Source of the DNA: Streptomyces venezuelae
GTDB taxonomy: Bacteria > Actinomycetota > Actinomycetes > Streptomycetales > Streptomycetaceae
Length of the DNA: 64,000 bases
Reading direction: 5' to 3'
NCBI RefSeq assembly: GCF_008642315.1
Contig: NZ_CP029192.1
Coordinates: 6,014,001-6,078,000 of the forward strand
The position numbers were made by a program, and so were the translations under genes. This document shows, piece after piece, positions 56,205 to 63,958 of this stretch. The notes under the pieces are model-generated. The model was not told the origin of the DNA. It did not search any database and worked only from the letters and a program-made list of their open reading frames with translations. Numbering within the stretch: position 1 is the first letter of the stretch; each line of letters opens with the position of its first letter.

Positions 56205-57344
56205 ATGCCGTCCCTGCCGCAGCCCCTGTCGATCGGCCCGCACACCGTGCAGCCGCCCGTCGTGCTCGCCCCCATGGCGGGCATCACCAACGCGCCGTTC
56301 CGGACGCTGTGCCGGGAGTTCAGCGGCGGCAAGGGCCTCTTCGTCAGCGAGATGATCACCACGCGCGCCCTGGTCGAGCGCAACGAGAAGACCATGCAGC
56401 TGATCCACTTCGACGAGACGGAGGAGCCCCGCTCGATCCAGCTGTACGGCGTCGACCCCGCGACCGTCGGCAAGGCCGTCCGCATGATCGCGGAGGAGGG
56501 CCTCGCCGACCACATCGACCTGAACTTCGGCTGCCCCGTCCCCAAGGTCACCCGCAAGGGCGGCGGCTCCGCGCTCCCGTACAAGCGGCCGCTGCTGCGC
56601 GCGATCCTCCGTGAGGCCGTCAGCGGCGCAGGGGACCTGCCCGTCACGATGAAGATGCGCAAGGGCATCAACGACGAGCACATCACCTTCCTGGACGCGG
56701 GCCGCATCGCGGTCGAGGAGGGCGTGACCGCCATCGCCCTGCACGGCAGGACGGCCGCCCAGCACTACGGCGGGACGGCCGACTGGGACGCCATCGCCCG
56801 CCTCAAGGAGCACGTCCCCGAGATCCCCGTGCTCGGCAACGGCGACATCTGGTCGGCGGCGGACGCGGTCCGCATGATGAACGAGACGGGCTGCGACGGC
56901 GTCGTCGTGGGCCGCGGCTGCCTCGGCCGCCCCTGGCTCTTCGGCGACCTGGTCGCCGCCTTCGAGGGCACGGGCGCACCCGCGGCGCCGACTCTGCGCG
57001 AGGTCTCCACCGTCATGCTGCGCCACGCGACGCTGCTCGGCGAGTGGATCGGCGACGAGGCGCGGGGCGTCATCGACTTCCGCAAGCACGTGGCCTGGTA
57101 CCTGAAGGGCTTCGCGGTCGGCTCGGAGATGCGCAAGCGTCTCGCGATCACCTCCTCGCTCGCCGAACTGGAGGACGGCCTCGGCGAGCTGGACCTCGAC
57201 CAGCCGTGGCCGACCGGCGCGGACGGCCCGCGCGGCCGCACCTCCGGCAACAACCGCGTGGTCCTGCCGGACGGCTGGCTCAAGGACCCGTACGACTGCG
57301 CGGGCATCAGCGAGGAAGCGGAGCTGGACACGTCGGGCGGCTGA
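56205..57344 (+). CDS. dus: tRNA-dihydrouridine synthase
   Basis: 379 residues from ATG 56205 (GGAG 8 bases upstream). FMN barrel with VLAPMAGITNAPFRTLCREF, catalytic Cys in HIDLNFGCPVPKVTRKGGGSAL, TMKMRKGI, ALHGRTAAQHYGG and VVGRGCLGRPWLF. DusB-like family; it reduces uridine in tRNA D-loops. It is divergent from the MFS gene and convergent with the P450. Confidence 0.96.
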   Translation: MPSLPQPLSIGPHTVQPPVVLAPMAGITNAPFRTLCREFSGGKGLFVSEMITTRALVERNEKTMQLIHFDETEEPRSIQLYGVDPATVGKAVRMIAEEGLADHIDLNFGCPVPKVTRKGGGSALPYKRPLLRAILREAVSGAGDLPVTMKMRKGINDEHITFLDAGRIAVEEGVTAIALHGRTAAQHYGGTADWDAIARLKEHVPEIPVLGNGDIWSAADAVRMMNETGCDGVVVGRGCLGRPWLFGDLVAAFEGTGAPAAPTLREVSTVMLRHATLLGEWIGDEARGVIDFRKHVAWYLKGFAVGSEMRKRLAITSSLAELEDGLGELDLDQPWPTGADGPRGRTSGNNRVVLPDGWLKDPYDCAGISEEAELDTSGG

Positions 57345-57358
57345 GTCACGGAGTCACA
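57343..57358. repeat. 8-bp tandem repeat at convergent stops of dus and P450
   Basis: GAGTCACG GAGTCACA: the dus stop overlaps copy 1 and the P450 stop lies in copy 2. Short enough to be chance, but it matches the arrangement at two other convergent junctions here. Confidence 0.6.
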
Positions 57359-58631
57359 GGCTCCGGGCGAGCGTCACCGTCACGGGAAGTTCCTTGATCC
57401 CGTTCACGAAGTTCGACCGCACCCGCCGCACCTCACCGGCCACGCGGATGTCCGCCAGCCTCGGCAGCAGCTCCTCGAACATGATCCGCATCTCCAGGCG
57501 GGCCAGGGAGTTGCCGAGGCAGAAGTGCGGGCTGCCCTTGCCGAAGGTGACGTGGTCGTTGTTCTCGCGGGTGACGTCGAAGCGGTACGGGTCGGGGAAG
57601 ACGTCCTCGTCGCGGTTGCCGGAGGCGAACCACATGACGACCTTGTCGCCCGCCCTGATGAGCTTCCCGCCGAGCTCGACGTCGCGCGTCGCCGTCCGCC
57701 GGAAGTGATAGACGGGCGAGGCCCAGCGCAGGCACTCCTCCACGGCGTTCGGTATGAGCGAGGGGTCGCGGACGAGCCGCTCCCGCTCCTCCGGATGCTC
57801 GATGAGCGCGAGCACGGAGTGCGAGATGGCGTGCCGGGTGGTCTCGTTCCCTGCGACGACGAGCAGCAGGAAGTAGTTGTCGAAGTCGGTGGCGGAGAGC
57901 GGCACGCCGTCCCTGGGTGAGCTGTTCACGAGCGCCGTCACGAGGTCGTCCCCGCTGCCGCCCCGCCGCCGGGCGGCCAACTCCCGCCCGTACGCGAAGA
58001 CTTCGAGAGACGCGGGCGACCTGAAGGGCAGATTGCGGTACTGCCCGCTCTCCTCGCTCTCCAGCAGCACATCGGCGTAGTCCGGGTCGGTGTTCCCGAT
58101 GATGCGGTTGCCCCAGTCGATGAGCTGCTGCGTGTCGCCTTCCGGGACGTCGAGCATGCGGGCGAGCACGTTGATGGGGAAGTCGGCGGACACCTCCCGC
58201 ACGAAGTCGAACGTGCCTTTGGGCAGGGCGGCGTCGAGGGTACGGGCGGTCAGGCCCCGCAGGAACGTCTCGTACGTCGCGACGGCGCGCGGCGTGAACC
58301 GCTTCTGCAGGATGAGCCGCATCGCCCGGTGCCGCAGTCCGTCGGTTTCGAGGAGTGACCGGCGCAACGCGATGTAGTCGTCGTCGACCTCCTCCAGATT
58401 GGTGAACATCTCGGAGGTGAAGGTCTCCGGATCGCGGTCGACGCGCACGATGTCGGCATGCCGGGTGACCGCCCAGAAGCCGGAGTTGGGCGGCGGCTCG
58501 GGCTGCCAGTGGACGGGGTCCTCGCGGCGCAGCACGTCGAACATCCGCCAGGGCAGGTCGCGGTCGGTGAACCGGTCGTTGTCGGCGAGGTCGACGTCGG
58601 CGAGAGGGAGGGGAGGGGTGTCCGTGCGCAT
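57354..58631 (-). CDS. Cytochrome P450
   Basis: 425 residues from ATG 58631 (GGGAG upstream). I-helix LVVAGNETTRHAI, K-helix EECLRW (ExxR) and heme loop FGKGSPHFCLGNSLAR are intact. NSGFWAVTRHADIVRVDRDPETFTSE resembles the CYP124/125/142 group that hydroxylates branched lipids and sterols, but the substrate is not assured. It lies 94 bp downstream of the GS-like gene on the same strand. No ferredoxin is adjacent. Confidence 0.93.
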   Translation of the reverse strand: MRTDTPPLPLADVDLADNDRFTDRDLPWRMFDVLRREDPVHWQPEPPPNSGFWAVTRHADIVRVDRDPETFTSEMFTNLEEVDDDYIALRRSLLETDGLRHRAMRLILQKRFTPRAVATYETFLRGLTARTLDAALPKGTFDFVREVSADFPINVLARMLDVPEGDTQQLIDWGNRIIGNTDPDYADVLLESEESGQYRNLPFRSPASLEVFAYGRELAARRRGGSGDDLVTALVNSSPRDGVPLSATDFDNYFLLLVVAGNETTRHAISHSVLALIEHPEERERLVRDPSLIPNAVEECLRWASPVYHFRRTATRDVELGGKLIRAGDKVVMWFASGNRDEDVFPDPYRFDVTRENNDHVTFGKGSPHFCLGNSLARLEMRIMFEELLPRLADIRVAGEVRRVRSNFVNGIKELPVTVTLARSL

Positions 58632-58653
58632 GAGGGTGCTCCCTTTCAGGGCT

Positions 58654-58697
58654 CGGCCGTTCCGGTCCCGGCCTTCCGGTCCCGGCCGTTCCGGTCT
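58654..58697. repeat. Three 14-15-bp direct repeats upstream of P450
   Basis: CGGCCGTTCCGGTCC, CGGCCTTCCGGTCC and CGGCCGTTCCGGTCT follow each other directly between the GS-like gene and the P450. They could affect read-through or bind a regulator. Confidence 0.7.
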
Positions 58698-58725
58698 CGG
58701 CGGGGGAGGGGCTGATCCGGCGCGC

Positions 58726-60144
58726 TCAGATGAGGAACGCGTACTCTCCGAACTCCCAGTCCGTGACGCTCTGCTGATACCGCTCGACCTCATTGCGCTT
58801 GTACGTGAGGAACGCGCCGGTGAAGTCCTCGCCGAGGAGTCCGGTGAGCGCCTCGTCGGCCTCCAGGGCGTCGAGGGCCTCGGGGAGGGTGGCGGGGAGG
58901 CGGGGCGCGGAGGACGCGTCGTACCCGTACCCCTCCAGCGGAGCGGGCGGTTCGGGCCGGTCGCGGAGGCCGAGCAGGACGGCGGCGACGGTGCCGGCGA
59001 CGAGGAGGTAGGGGTTGGCGGAGGCGTCGCCGAGGCGCAGCTCCAGGCGGGTGCCCGCGCCGCGTTCGGGCGGGATGCGGACCATGGCGCTGCGGTTGTC
59101 GAGACCCCAGTCGATCAGCCAGGGGGCGAGGGTGTCTGGCCCGAAGCGCTTGTAGGAGTTGACGGTCGGGTTGAGCAGTGCGGCGAGCGCGGGGGCGTGC
59201 CGCAGGACGCCGCCGACGGCGTGCCGGGCGGTGGCGGAGAGCCCGTTCTCGGCCCGCGGATCGTCGAAGACGTTCTGCCCTTCGCCGTCGACGAGCGACA
59301 GATGCACGTGGAACCCCGACCCGCCGAGGCCGTTGAACGGCTTCGCCATGAAGGTCGCGAGACGCCCTTCGTGCCGGGCGGTCTCCTTGACGGCGGCCTT
59401 GAAGAAGAAGGCGCGGTCGGCGGCGTCCAGGGCGCCGGAGTGGTCGAGATTGATCTCGAACTGTCCGCCGTCGAACTCGTGGTTCCCGGCGACGACACCG
59501 ATCCCGAGCGCCTCCAACTGGCGCAGGGTGCGCAGCAGATGGCCGTCGGGGTCGCCGCGCCGCCCGGCGCTGTAGACGTTGCCGGTGGCGGCGCCGTAGG
59601 GGGTCCAGCCGGAGGGGGTGGCGGGGGAGGAGTCGCAGAGGAAGTACTCCAACTCGGGCCCGACGACGACGGAGAGTCCACGCGGCCCGGCGGCGCCTTC
59701 CCGGTGCGGGGCACAGTCGTCGGCGTGCGCGAGCACGCGCTTCAGCAGGGCGCGCGGGGACTCCGGTACGGGCCCGTCGGTGAGCGGGTCCAGGCTGTCC
59801 CCCAGGCACCAGGCGACGCCGGGCTCCCACGGCAGGGGCTTCAGGGTGGTGAGATCCGGTTGTACGCAGATGTCGGGGAGCCCCGCGTCGAGTCCGCCCG
59901 CGACGGGGACGACGTCGCCGCGGGGGGTGGTGTGGTAGACCGCCCTGCAGAACGTCAGACCGTGCGTGCACGCGCTCGGCAGCCGGCCCACGAGGACGTC
60001 TCTGCCGCGGTCGGCTCCCAGCAGGTCGGGGTAGACGACGCGGACGACGTCGGTGCCGGCGGCTCGGAGGTTCTCCACGGTTGCCGTCGCCGTGGCCTGA
60101 ACGGTCGTCGCCCTGCCCTGTGGTCGTGCGCTCGCTTCACTCAC
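58726..60144 (-). CDS. Glutamine-synthetase-family ligase
   Basis: 472 residues from GTG 60144. GS fold with RVVYPDLLGADRGRDVLVGR (beta-grasp), VVGPELEYFLCD (metal Glu), AKPFNGLGGSGFHVHLSL (ATP signature), NPTVNSYKRFGP and SAMVRIPPERGAGTRLELRLGDASANPYL. It is too divergent in the N-terminal half for GlnA1. GS-like enzymes of Streptomyces (GlnA3, GlnA4 and others) gamma-glutamylate polyamines or ethanolamine. The APC permease, MarR regulator, P450 and decarboxylase-family gene nearby suggest uptake and modification of an amine or amino acid. Confidence 0.88.
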   Translation of the reverse strand: MSEASARPQGRATTVQATATATVENLRAAGTDVVRVVYPDLLGADRGRDVLVGRLPSACTHGLTFCRAVYHTTPRGDVVPVAGGLDAGLPDICVQPDLTTLKPLPWEPGVAWCLGDSLDPLTDGPVPESPRALLKRVLAHADDCAPHREGAAGPRGLSVVVGPELEYFLCDSSPATPSGWTPYGAATGNVYSAGRRGDPDGHLLRTLRQLEALGIGVVAGNHEFDGGQFEINLDHSGALDAADRAFFFKAAVKETARHEGRLATFMAKPFNGLGGSGFHVHLSLVDGEGQNVFDDPRAENGLSATARHAVGGVLRHAPALAALLNPTVNSYKRFGPDTLAPWLIDWGLDNRSAMVRIPPERGAGTRLELRLGDASANPYLLVAGTVAAVLLGLRDRPEPPAPLEGYGYDASSAPRLPATLPEALDALEADEALTGLLGEDFTGAFLTYKRNEVERYQQSVTDWEFGEYAFLI

Positions 60145-60182
60145 CCGTGTCCCAGCCTTTCCGGGGGCGCGGTGCGCGATTT

Positions 60183-60196
60183 GTTTGACCTCAAAC
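60183..60196. promoter_or_regulatory. Palindrome before the GS-like gene
   Basis: GTTTGA-CC-TCAAAC is symmetric around CC. It lies 39 bp before the GTG of the GS-like gene. It contains CTCAAACG (60190-60197), the same core as the 18-bp element of the cluster. Confidence 0.65.
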
Positions 60197-60378
60197 GGTA
60201 GGGAGGTGGGGCGGGGTTCGCAAGCCCCCGTACGCCACCGCTCCACAGGACCAGCAGCCCCAACTCCGCTACTCCGCAGCGGAATCACTCCCACCCACCC
60301 GTTCACCCCGTAACGTCCAGCGGGAGTAGGGGCGGTTGACCTACCGGGCCGCAGGCGCCCATGCGTCGGAGGGGACGT

Positions 60379-60467
60379 GGGGGTATGTGCGCACGCAGCA
60401 CCGAGCCAACCGAGGCGGCCGGAAACATTCCACGCGGCGCAGGGATGGCGAGTACGGACATACCCCC
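60379..60467. repeat. Long-range inverted repeat
   Basis: GGGGGTATGT (60379-60388) and ACATACCCCC (60458-60467) are exact 10-bp inverted copies 69 bp apart. The spacing could permit DNA looping or a stem, but it may be coincidental. Confidence 0.5.
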
Positions 60468-60555
60468 GCGGCCCCGCACTCGCAGACGGGCAGCAGGCGA
60501 ACCCACCCCGAGGCGCCCCCGCCGGAAACCGTGACAGAGTGACACCCCCGGCGTA

Positions 60556-60573
60556 TCGTACGGGCTCAAACGA
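60556..60573 (+). promoter_or_regulatory. Shared 18-bp operator candidate (copy 1)
   Basis: TCGTACGGGCTCAAACGA, 23 bp before the start of the ADC-family gene. An identical copy in inverse orientation occurs at 62961-62978. Partial dyad symmetry (TCGT...ACGA). Confidence 0.8.
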
Positions 60574-60596
60574 CCTACCCGGGAGGGGCGTCGAGC

Positions 60597-61388
60597 ATGA
60601 CCGGAGTCCGTGGGTTCCATCCGCCCAAGAGCGCCACCGGCCGCTCCTCCCTCATCCCCGCACCCCCTTGGCACTACTCCGGCGACCTCCTCACCATCGA
60701 GTACCGCACCAACCCCGCCCGCGTCCGCGAACTCCTCCCCGAGCCGCTCGACCTGGCCCCCGAAGACCCCGGCGCCGTCGCCCTCATCTGGGCTGACTGG
60801 CAGTCGTGCGGCGCCGACAGGGCCGAGCTGCTCGACCCCGTCCGCGCCCAGTACAAGGAGTGCTTCGCGGTGGTCCGCTGTGCCTACCGCGCCCGCACCT
60901 ACTCCCGCTGCGTCTACATCTGGGTCGACAAGGACTTCGCCATCGCCCGCGGCAACCACCAGGGCTACCCGAAGAAGCTCGGCTCCATCCACCTCACCCG
61001 CCCCCACCCCTACGGCCCAGCCCCCCGCATCGAGCCCGGCGCCGTCTTCGGCGCCACGCTCGCCGCCGCCGACCGCCGCCTCGCCCAGGCGGTGGTGACC
61101 CTGCGCGAACCCTCCGCGACGAACGGCTTCGTGAACGCCCACCCCATGGCCCACCACCGCCAACTCCCCGCCATCGACGGGAAGGGCCTGGCCCTCGACG
61201 AACTGATCGCCTCGGGCGCCGCGGCCTTCGAGGGCGGTCAGTCGTGGCAGGGCGACGCGGACCTCACCCTCTTCGACGCGCCCACGGAGGAGCTCGCCGA
61301 CCTCACGGTCGACGAGCCCATAGGCGCGTACTACCGCCAGGTGGGAGTCACCTGGAACGGCGGCACCTTGCTGGAGCGGGGCCTCTAA
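60597..61388 (+). CDS. Acetoacetate decarboxylase-family protein
   Basis: 263 residues from ATG 60597 (GGGAGG upstream). GNHQGYPKKLGSIHL has the paired Lys of the ADC active site (Schiff-base Lys and its neighbour) in the expected GYPKK context. Family members include true acetoacetate decarboxylases and enzymes that cyclise or dehydrate 2-keto amino acid derivatives. In this cluster the second option is possible. Its stop lies in copy 1 of a 16-bp tandem repeat. Confidence 0.87.
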   Translation: MTGVRGFHPPKSATGRSSLIPAPPWHYSGDLLTIEYRTNPARVRELLPEPLDLAPEDPGAVALIWADWQSCGADRAELLDPVRAQYKECFAVVRCAYRARTYSRCVYIWVDKDFAIARGNHQGYPKKLGSIHLTRPHPYGPAPRIEPGAVFGATLAAADRRLAQAVVTLREPSATNGFVNAHPMAHHRQLPAIDGKGLALDELIASGAAAFEGGQSWQGDADLTLFDAPTEELADLTVDEPIGAYYRQVGVTWNGGTLLERGL

Positions 61389-61416
61389 CCACCCGCGTCC
61401 CTAACCACCCACGTCC
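61385..61416. repeat. 16-bp tandem duplication at convergent stops
   Basis: CTAACCACCCGCGTCC then CTAACCACCCACGTCC (15 of 16 identical). The ADC-family stop (TAA) is in copy 1, the permease stop (CTA, TAG on minus) in copy 2. Confidence 0.9.
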
Positions 61417-62915
61417 CCCTTTTCCCGCTCACTCCCAGCTCCCGACCCAGCTCCCGACCCGGTTCCCGCCCCAACCCCATCCCCAACTCCCGCATAAATC
61501 CCAGGCCGCCCCACCCGCAGCCAAGCCCCCCACCCGACCCCCACCCCCGCCGCGACCAGAATGAGCCCCGGCAGAATCCACCGCAGGGGGTTGGCCGAGG
61601 AAACCCCCAGCTGGACGCTGAAGTTGGTGAGGGCGAGCCAGAAGATGACGGCGAGCGCGGCACCCGAGAGGACGGGGGCGATCAGCCGGTGCCAGAGGGG
61701 CTCGCCCAGCTCGGGCCGGCGTGCGAAGTAGGCGACGACCGACGCCGACGTGGCGAACAGGAGCAGGATCACGCCGAGCGCGCCGAGGTTGGTCAGCCAG
61801 GTGAAGACGTCGGCGACGGGGTCGCGCCCGGCCAGGGCGAAGACGCAGATCACGATGACGGTGACCGCGGTCTGCAGCAGCGAACCCCGGTGCGGCGAGG
61901 AGTGCCGCCGGTGCAGGACCCCGAGTCGGCGGGGCAGTACACCTTCCCGCCCGAGCGAACGCACGTACCGCGCAACGGCGTTGTGGAAGGAGAGGAGCGC
62001 GGCGAGCAGGCTGGTGATCAGGAAGAACTGGGCGAAGTCGGAGAAGACCGTGCCCGGACTGGCGTCGCCGAGCGAGAACATCATCCCCGGCCCCTGCTCG
62101 GCGGCGATCCGATTCGCCCGCCCGGTCCCCGCGCCCGTGACCATCGCCCAGGCCGTGGCGGCGTAGAAGACGCCGATGAGCCCGACGGCGATGTACGTGG
62201 CGCGTGCGACGGTACGGCGCGGATCCCGGCACTCCTCGCTGTACAGCGCGGCCGACTCGAAGCCCATGTAAGCCGCGAACACGCAGCACAGCGCGACGCC
62301 GAGCGAGCCGTCCGTGGCGGCGCCCCAGGTGAGCGGCGCGGTCGAGACGCCCTCGGGGGCGTGGGTGAACTGGCCGATGTCGAAGACGAGCACTGTGCCG
62401 AACTCCAGGACGAGCAGCACGGCGAGGACGCGCACCCCCACGTCGACGCGCCGGTAGCCGAGCGCCCCGACGACGGCCGCGCAGGCCAGTACGAGAACCC
62501 ACCAGGGAATCTCCACCCCCGTCCGGGCGTCGATGAACTCAGAGGTGGTGGCGCCGAAGAGGCCCGCGATGCCGATCTGCATGGCGTTGTACGAGAGCAG
62601 CGCGACGAAGGCCGCGCCGACACCGGGGACGCGGCCGAGACCGTGCGCGGTGTACGCGTAGAACGCCCCGGCGCCGGTGATGTGACGGCTCATCGCCGCG
62701 TACCCGGCGCTGAAGAGCGCGAGTACGACGGCTGTCAGGAGGTAGAGGAGCGGTATCCCGAGGATTCCCGTGATGCCTAGGGACTGCGGGACACCGCCCG
62801 CGGCCACGGTCAGCGGCGCGGACGCGGCGACGACGACGAAGACGATGCCCGCGACACCGATGCGGCGTTCGGGGACAGTGGTGGAAACGGGCGTGACGGG
62901 GGAGTCGAGGGCCAT
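61401..62915 (-). CDS. APC-superfamily amino acid/amine permease
   Basis: 504 residues, about 12 helices. VPQSLGITGILGIPLLYLL and GAGAFYAYTAHGLGRVPGVGAAF are APC helix 1-3 motifs; GFESAALYSEECRDPRRTVARATY is the conserved helix 6 Glu-Ser region. Its C terminus is a Gly-Ser-Val low-complexity tail (VGAGTGSGAGSG). It imports an amino acid or polyamine by proton symport. Divergent from marR, with the 18-bp site between. Confidence 0.92.
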   Translation of the reverse strand: MALDSPVTPVSTTVPERRIGVAGIVFVVVAASAPLTVAAGGVPQSLGITGILGIPLLYLLTAVVLALFSAGYAAMSRHITGAGAFYAYTAHGLGRVPGVGAAFVALLSYNAMQIGIAGLFGATTSEFIDARTGVEIPWWVLVLACAAVVGALGYRRVDVGVRVLAVLLVLEFGTVLVFDIGQFTHAPEGVSTAPLTWGAATDGSLGVALCCVFAAYMGFESAALYSEECRDPRRTVARATYIAVGLIGVFYAATAWAMVTGAGTGRANRIAAEQGPGMMFSLGDASPGTVFSDFAQFFLITSLLAALLSFHNAVARYVRSLGREGVLPRRLGVLHRRHSSPHRGSLLQTAVTVIVICVFALAGRDPVADVFTWLTNLGALGVILLLFATSASVVAYFARRPELGEPLWHRLIAPVLSGAALAVIFWLALTNFSVQLGVSSANPLRWILPGLILVAAGVGVGWGAWLRVGRPGIYAGVGDGVGAGTGSGAGSGAGSEREKGDVGG

Positions 62916-62960
62916 GCCGAACTCCGGGGAGAGGAGGGCGCGTCCGCTCGGGACGCGTTA

Positions 62961-62978
62961 TCGTTTGAGCCCGTACGA
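62961..62978 (-). promoter_or_regulatory. Shared 18-bp operator candidate (copy 2)
   Basis: TCGTTTGAGCCCGTACGA, the exact reverse complement of copy 1 (60556-60573). It lies 46 bp before the permease start and 73 bp before the marR GTG, so it can control both. Confidence 0.8.
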
Positions 62979-63050
62979 AATTCGAGTGGCGCCGATGGTA
63001 CGGAGGCGCATGCACCACGGCAAGAAGTACGGCAAGAGGAGGGCACGGAC

Positions 63051-63629
63051 GTGACGGGCGATCGCACCATCCACGAGACCGAGAAGGCGGTCAGGGCCAA
63101 GCTCGGCGGCACACCCGTCGCGTACGAGCAGATGGCCGCGGTGTCGAACATCTACCGCGCGGCCGCGGCGGTCCGGCAGCACTTCGAGAACTCGGTCCTG
63201 CGCGGCGCCGAACTGACGTGGACGTCGTTCGTCGTGCTCTATGTGGTCTGGATCTGGGGCGAGATGGAGACGCGGTACGTCGCCGAGGAGGCCGGCATCT
63301 CCAAGGGCACGCTGACGGGGGTCGCCCGCACGCTCATGGGCCGGGGCCTGCTCGAACGCCGCGGCCACCCGGAGGACGGAAGGCTGGTCCTGCTCCGGCT
63401 GACGGACGAGGGGGAGCGGACGATGAACGACGTCTTCCCCGCCTTCAACGCGGAGGAGGCCTTCGTCACGGAGGGGCTGACGGACGCGGAGTGCGAGACG
63501 CTGGCGGACCTGCTCCGCAAGATCGTCGTACGGACGGAGGAGAAGGGCGACGACCGCAGGCAGAACCTCCTGAACGGCGCACCCCCACCCCCGCGCCGCA
63601 GCGGCCGCAGACCCCGCTCCACCGCCTGA
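63051..63629 (+). CDS. MarR-family regulator
   Basis: 192 residues, GTG 63051 with GAGGAGGG upstream. Winged helix with YVAEEAGISKGTLTGVARTLMGRGLLERRGHPEDGRLVLLRLTDEGE. Length exceeds the usual about 150-170 because the last roughly 16 residues (PPPPRRSGRRPRSTA) and the stop are read from the tandem-repeat array that follows. It is the likely regulator binding the 18-bp sites upstream of the permease and ADC genes. Confidence 0.9.
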   Translation: MTGDRTIHETEKAVRAKLGGTPVAYEQMAAVSNIYRAAAAVRQHFENSVLRGAELTWTSFVVLYVVWIWGEMETRYVAEEAGISKGTLTGVARTLMGRGLLERRGHPEDGRLVLLRLTDEGERTMNDVFPAFNAEEAFVTEGLTDAECETLADLLRKIVVRTEEKGDDRRQNLLNGAPPPPRRSGRRPRSTA

Positions 63630-63958
63630 CCCCCACCTCGGCCACCCCCACCCCCGCGTCGCAGCGGCCGCAGACCCCGCCCCACCGCCTGACCCGCACC
63701 TCGGGCCCCGCGCCGCAGCGGCCGCAGACCCCGCTCCACCGCCTGACCCCCACCTCGGCCACCCCCACCCCCGCGTCGCAGCGGCCGCAAACCCCGCCCC
63801 ACCGCTTGCCCCCCACCTCGGGCCCCCGCGCCGCAGCGGCTACAAGCCCCGCCCCACCGCCTGACTCCTACGCCGCCCCCGCGCCGCAGTCGCCGCAAAC
63901 CCCGCCCCACCACCTGACCCCCACCTCGCCCCCCCCCCCCCCGCGCCTGGCCCGCAGA
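63582..63958. repeat. GC-rich tandem repeat array (about six units)
   Basis: Units share CGCAGCGGCCGCAGACCCC and CCACCGCCTGACCCCCACCT. Start-to-start spacings are about 63, 54, 63, 55 and 53 bp, so they alternate in length. The array begins inside the end of the MarR gene and contains its stop. A run of 14 C (63929-63942) lies near the end. Confidence 0.9.

Larger units (their letters stand above)
60145..60596. other. Regulatory intergenic region between GS-like and ADC genes
   Basis: 452 bp without a credible gene. It contains the palindrome at 60183-60196 before the GS-like gene, the long-range inverted repeat GGGGGTATGT/ACATACCCCC (60379-60388, 60458-60467), the 18-bp shared element at 60556-60573 and GGGAGG (60581-60586) for the ADC gene. 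Confidence 0.6.

Noticed and set aside
60336..60542. 68-codon ORF in the GS/ADC intergenic region
   Set aside because: Composition (Arg/His/Pro/Thr-rich), no SD, and it crosses an inverted repeat; treated as non-coding.
63929..63942. Run of 14 C
   Set aside because: May be real within the repeat array or a sequencing error; no biological claim is made.
63582..63958. CRISPR array
   Set aside because: Units are tandem GC-rich repeats without unique spacers, and no cas genes are present.
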